64,000 nt of DNA from assembly GCA_017889635.1 (NCBI GenBank), contig JAGGAC010000006.1, forward strand, positions 114,810 to 178,809. The letters run 5' to 3'. Position numbers and translations under genes: made by a program. How positions within the stretch are numbered: the first letter of the stretch is position 1; every line of letters begins with the position of its first letter. Below the pieces are notes generated by a model. It did not search any database. It was not told the DNA's origin and saw only the letters and a list, made by a program, of their open reading frames with translations. The DNA comes from Bacillota bacterium (GTDB lineage: Bacteria > Bacillota > Negativicutes > Sporomusales > CTSoil-080). Shown one piece after another: positions 62,763 to 64,000 of this stretch.

Positions 62763-62986
62763 GCCCCCCGCTTATTTTTGTTTAAACATCTAGTGAAAGT
62801 GAATTCTAGTAATAATTTGCAATTCTCCTTACATTCTACACGATGCGACAAAAAATAACAAATTATTTTATTTGGAAGAACCGGAAAGTTATTGGAAAGG
62901 CAATAATTTGCAATACTGTATTTTTAAAGTTTGCGATAATTGTTTTAGCGAAGCAAAACGTAGTATAGAAAGAGGGAATAATAGTA

Positions 62987-63376
62987 ATGATTGCAGATAT
63001 TTTAACGGCGATTGAAAAAGGGCGAGTTTATGGTAGTTCTGGTGAGAAAGATGTGAACGAGTTACCTTGGCAGGAACATTCTTCATTTTTCGGGGTTGCG
63101 CTAAAACATCTTGTAACGGCTGAAAATACAGGTGGTGCATTTAGCAGTCATCTGGTGCGGGTGAAGCGCGGTTGTGAAATTGGCAAACATATTCATGAGG
63201 GAAAATGGGAACTGCACGAAGTTATTCAAGGTAAGGGGAAATGCATTATTGAAAACAAAGAGCTTGATTATTATGAGGGTATCACGGCAATAATTCCGCC
63301 TGATATTCCTCATGTCGTGCAAGCCACGAAGGAGGATGTCTATATACTGGCAAAGTTTGTTCCTGCATTACTTTGA
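62987..63376 (+). CDS. Cupin-domain protein
   Basis: The 129-residue single-cupin protein has metal-ligand motif 1 IGKHIHEGKWELHEV and motif 2 IIPPDIPHVVQA. The ligands appear complete (His, His, Glu/His, His). The substrate is unknown. AGAGGG precedes ATG 62987. Confidence 0.9.
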   Translation: MIADILTAIEKGRVYGSSGEKDVNELPWQEHSSFFGVALKHLVTAENTGGAFSSHLVRVKRGCEIGKHIHEGKWELHEVIQGKGKCIIENKELDYYEGITAIIPPDIPHVVQATKEDVYILAKFVPALL

Positions 63377-63397
63377 AGAAGCGGCAAGTGTATTGCT

Positions 63398-63426
63398 TTG
63401 ACATAAGGATAGTGCCATGATATAGT
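63398..63426 (+). promoter_or_regulatory. Promoter of the leader-methyltransferase unit
   Basis: TTGACA (63398-63403), 17 bases, TATAGT (63421-63426). Confidence 0.8.
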
Positions 63427-63452
63427 AAGTTAAAGAAAGAGGGAGTGTATTG

Positions 63453-63605
63453 ATGTCGGTAATTCTGTAAGGATTTAGGTTAAGCGCATGAGATGAGCAG
63501 TTGTCCTGCTCTTGTTTGTGTTGTCAAAAACTGCCTTACAGATTGAATGAGCATCCATTTTTATAATGGTGTAATTTGTAGCGCAGTAGCATACTGTGCT
63601 TTTTT
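63453..63605 (+). promoter_or_regulatory. Leader ORF and terminator attenuator before methyltransferase
   Basis: A 5-codon ORF (MSVIL, 63453-63470) follows GAGGGAGTG. Its last codons and stop lie inside the arm TCTGTAAGG (63464-63472), which pairs with CCTTACAGA (63534-63542). An inner hairpin GAGCAG/CTGCTC is at 63495-63511. A terminator AGCGCAGTA/TACTGTGCT (63580-63600) with T6 follows. Confidence 0.65.
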
Positions 63606-63644
63606 GTTTTCTTTCTATAAGGCAAAATTAGAAAGGAAGAATAA

Positions 63645-64000
63645 CATGTATACATTTACAAATAAGTTTATTTCTAATGATAAAAATGCTGAGCTCGTGA
63701 AAGCCACTATGATGGGGCCTAATGCCATGCGAGTAGCAGAGGAATTAACGTCACACCTAAACATCAATGAGAATATGCGAATACTTGACCTCGGTTGCGG
63801 GGGTGGCCTTTCCACGATTTTATTAGCGAAAAAATTTGGTGCGTCCGTTTTTGCCGCCGACCTTTGGATTTCGCCAACTGAAAACTATGAGCGTTTCCAA
63901 GCTATCGGAATTGATGATAAGGCCGTTCCAATTTTCGTAGACGCGACCAAAGGGTTGCCTTTCGCAAAGGGATATTTTGACTTGTTGTTCACCGTGGACG
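63645..64000 (+). CDS. SAM-dependent class I methyltransferase, partial (3' end outside window)
   Basis: The first 118 residues are visible. They contain motif I ILDLGCGGGLSTILLAKKF, the acidic SAM ribose site AADLWISP and the start of motif IV (FDLLFTVD), so it is a Rossmann-fold methyltransferase. GAAAGGAAG precedes ATG 63645. The substrate is unknown; the leader attenuator suggests a regulated, possibly drug-responsive gene. Confidence 0.88.

Overview
The window is about 64 kb of a low-to-mid GC, spore-former-type Firmicute chromosome interrupted by one apparently complete, roughly 45.4 kb prophage. The left flank carries the conserved block rng, rplU, prp, rpmA, Spo0B-like gene, obg, yhbY, proB. 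L27 has an N-terminal extension that must be cleaved by Prp, which is a Firmicute trait. My impression of gene content and protein style is a Negativicute (Sporomusa/Pelosinus-like), but that is recognition and not proof.

Layout. Bases 1-12080 are core chromosome: the end of a radical SAM protein and its DUF2344 partner, RNase G, the ribosomal protein/Obg block, proB, nadD, a hemerythrin, an RRM protein, yqeK, an LCP ligase, rsfS and a CvfB-like S1 protein. A tRNA-Ala(GGC) gene (12082-12157) is the integration site. Its 3' part is repeated as an exact 48-bp direct repeat at 12113-12160 (attL) and 57431-57478 (attR). Between them lies a siphophage-type prophage: leftward integrase and LexA-like repressor; rightward Cro-like, excisionase-like and antirepressor genes; a DUF2800/DUF2815/polymerase A/VapE/VRR-NUC/SNF2 replication cassette with an iteron-type origin candidate after VapE; many very small early genes; a consensus promoter followed at once by two terminator-like hairpins; HNH, terminase, HK97-type head genes, tail genes including a lambda-like -1 frameshift chaperone pair and a 1048-residue tape measure; tail fibres; and lysis genes.

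To the right of lysis (53.1-57.3 kb) the content is unusual for a tailed phage. There is a leftward secreted-protein gene, an XRE regulator, then a tightly overlapping operon of an FtsK/SpoIIIE-like ATPase, a replication-relaxation-like winged-helix protein and two small membrane proteins. A clear cyclic-di-GMP-I (GEMM-I) riboswitch with its own terminator follows, ahead of a second XRE regulator and attR. This accessory block is the most unusual part of the window.

The right flank (57.5-64 kb) is chromosome with decayed patches: a secreted M3 oligopeptidase, an orphan FtsH extracytoplasmic domain, IS5-type transposase remains, a soluble methyl-accepting chemotaxis protein, a cupin, and the start of a methyltransferase gene. 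That last gene is preceded by a short leader ORF inside a terminator-attenuator structure.
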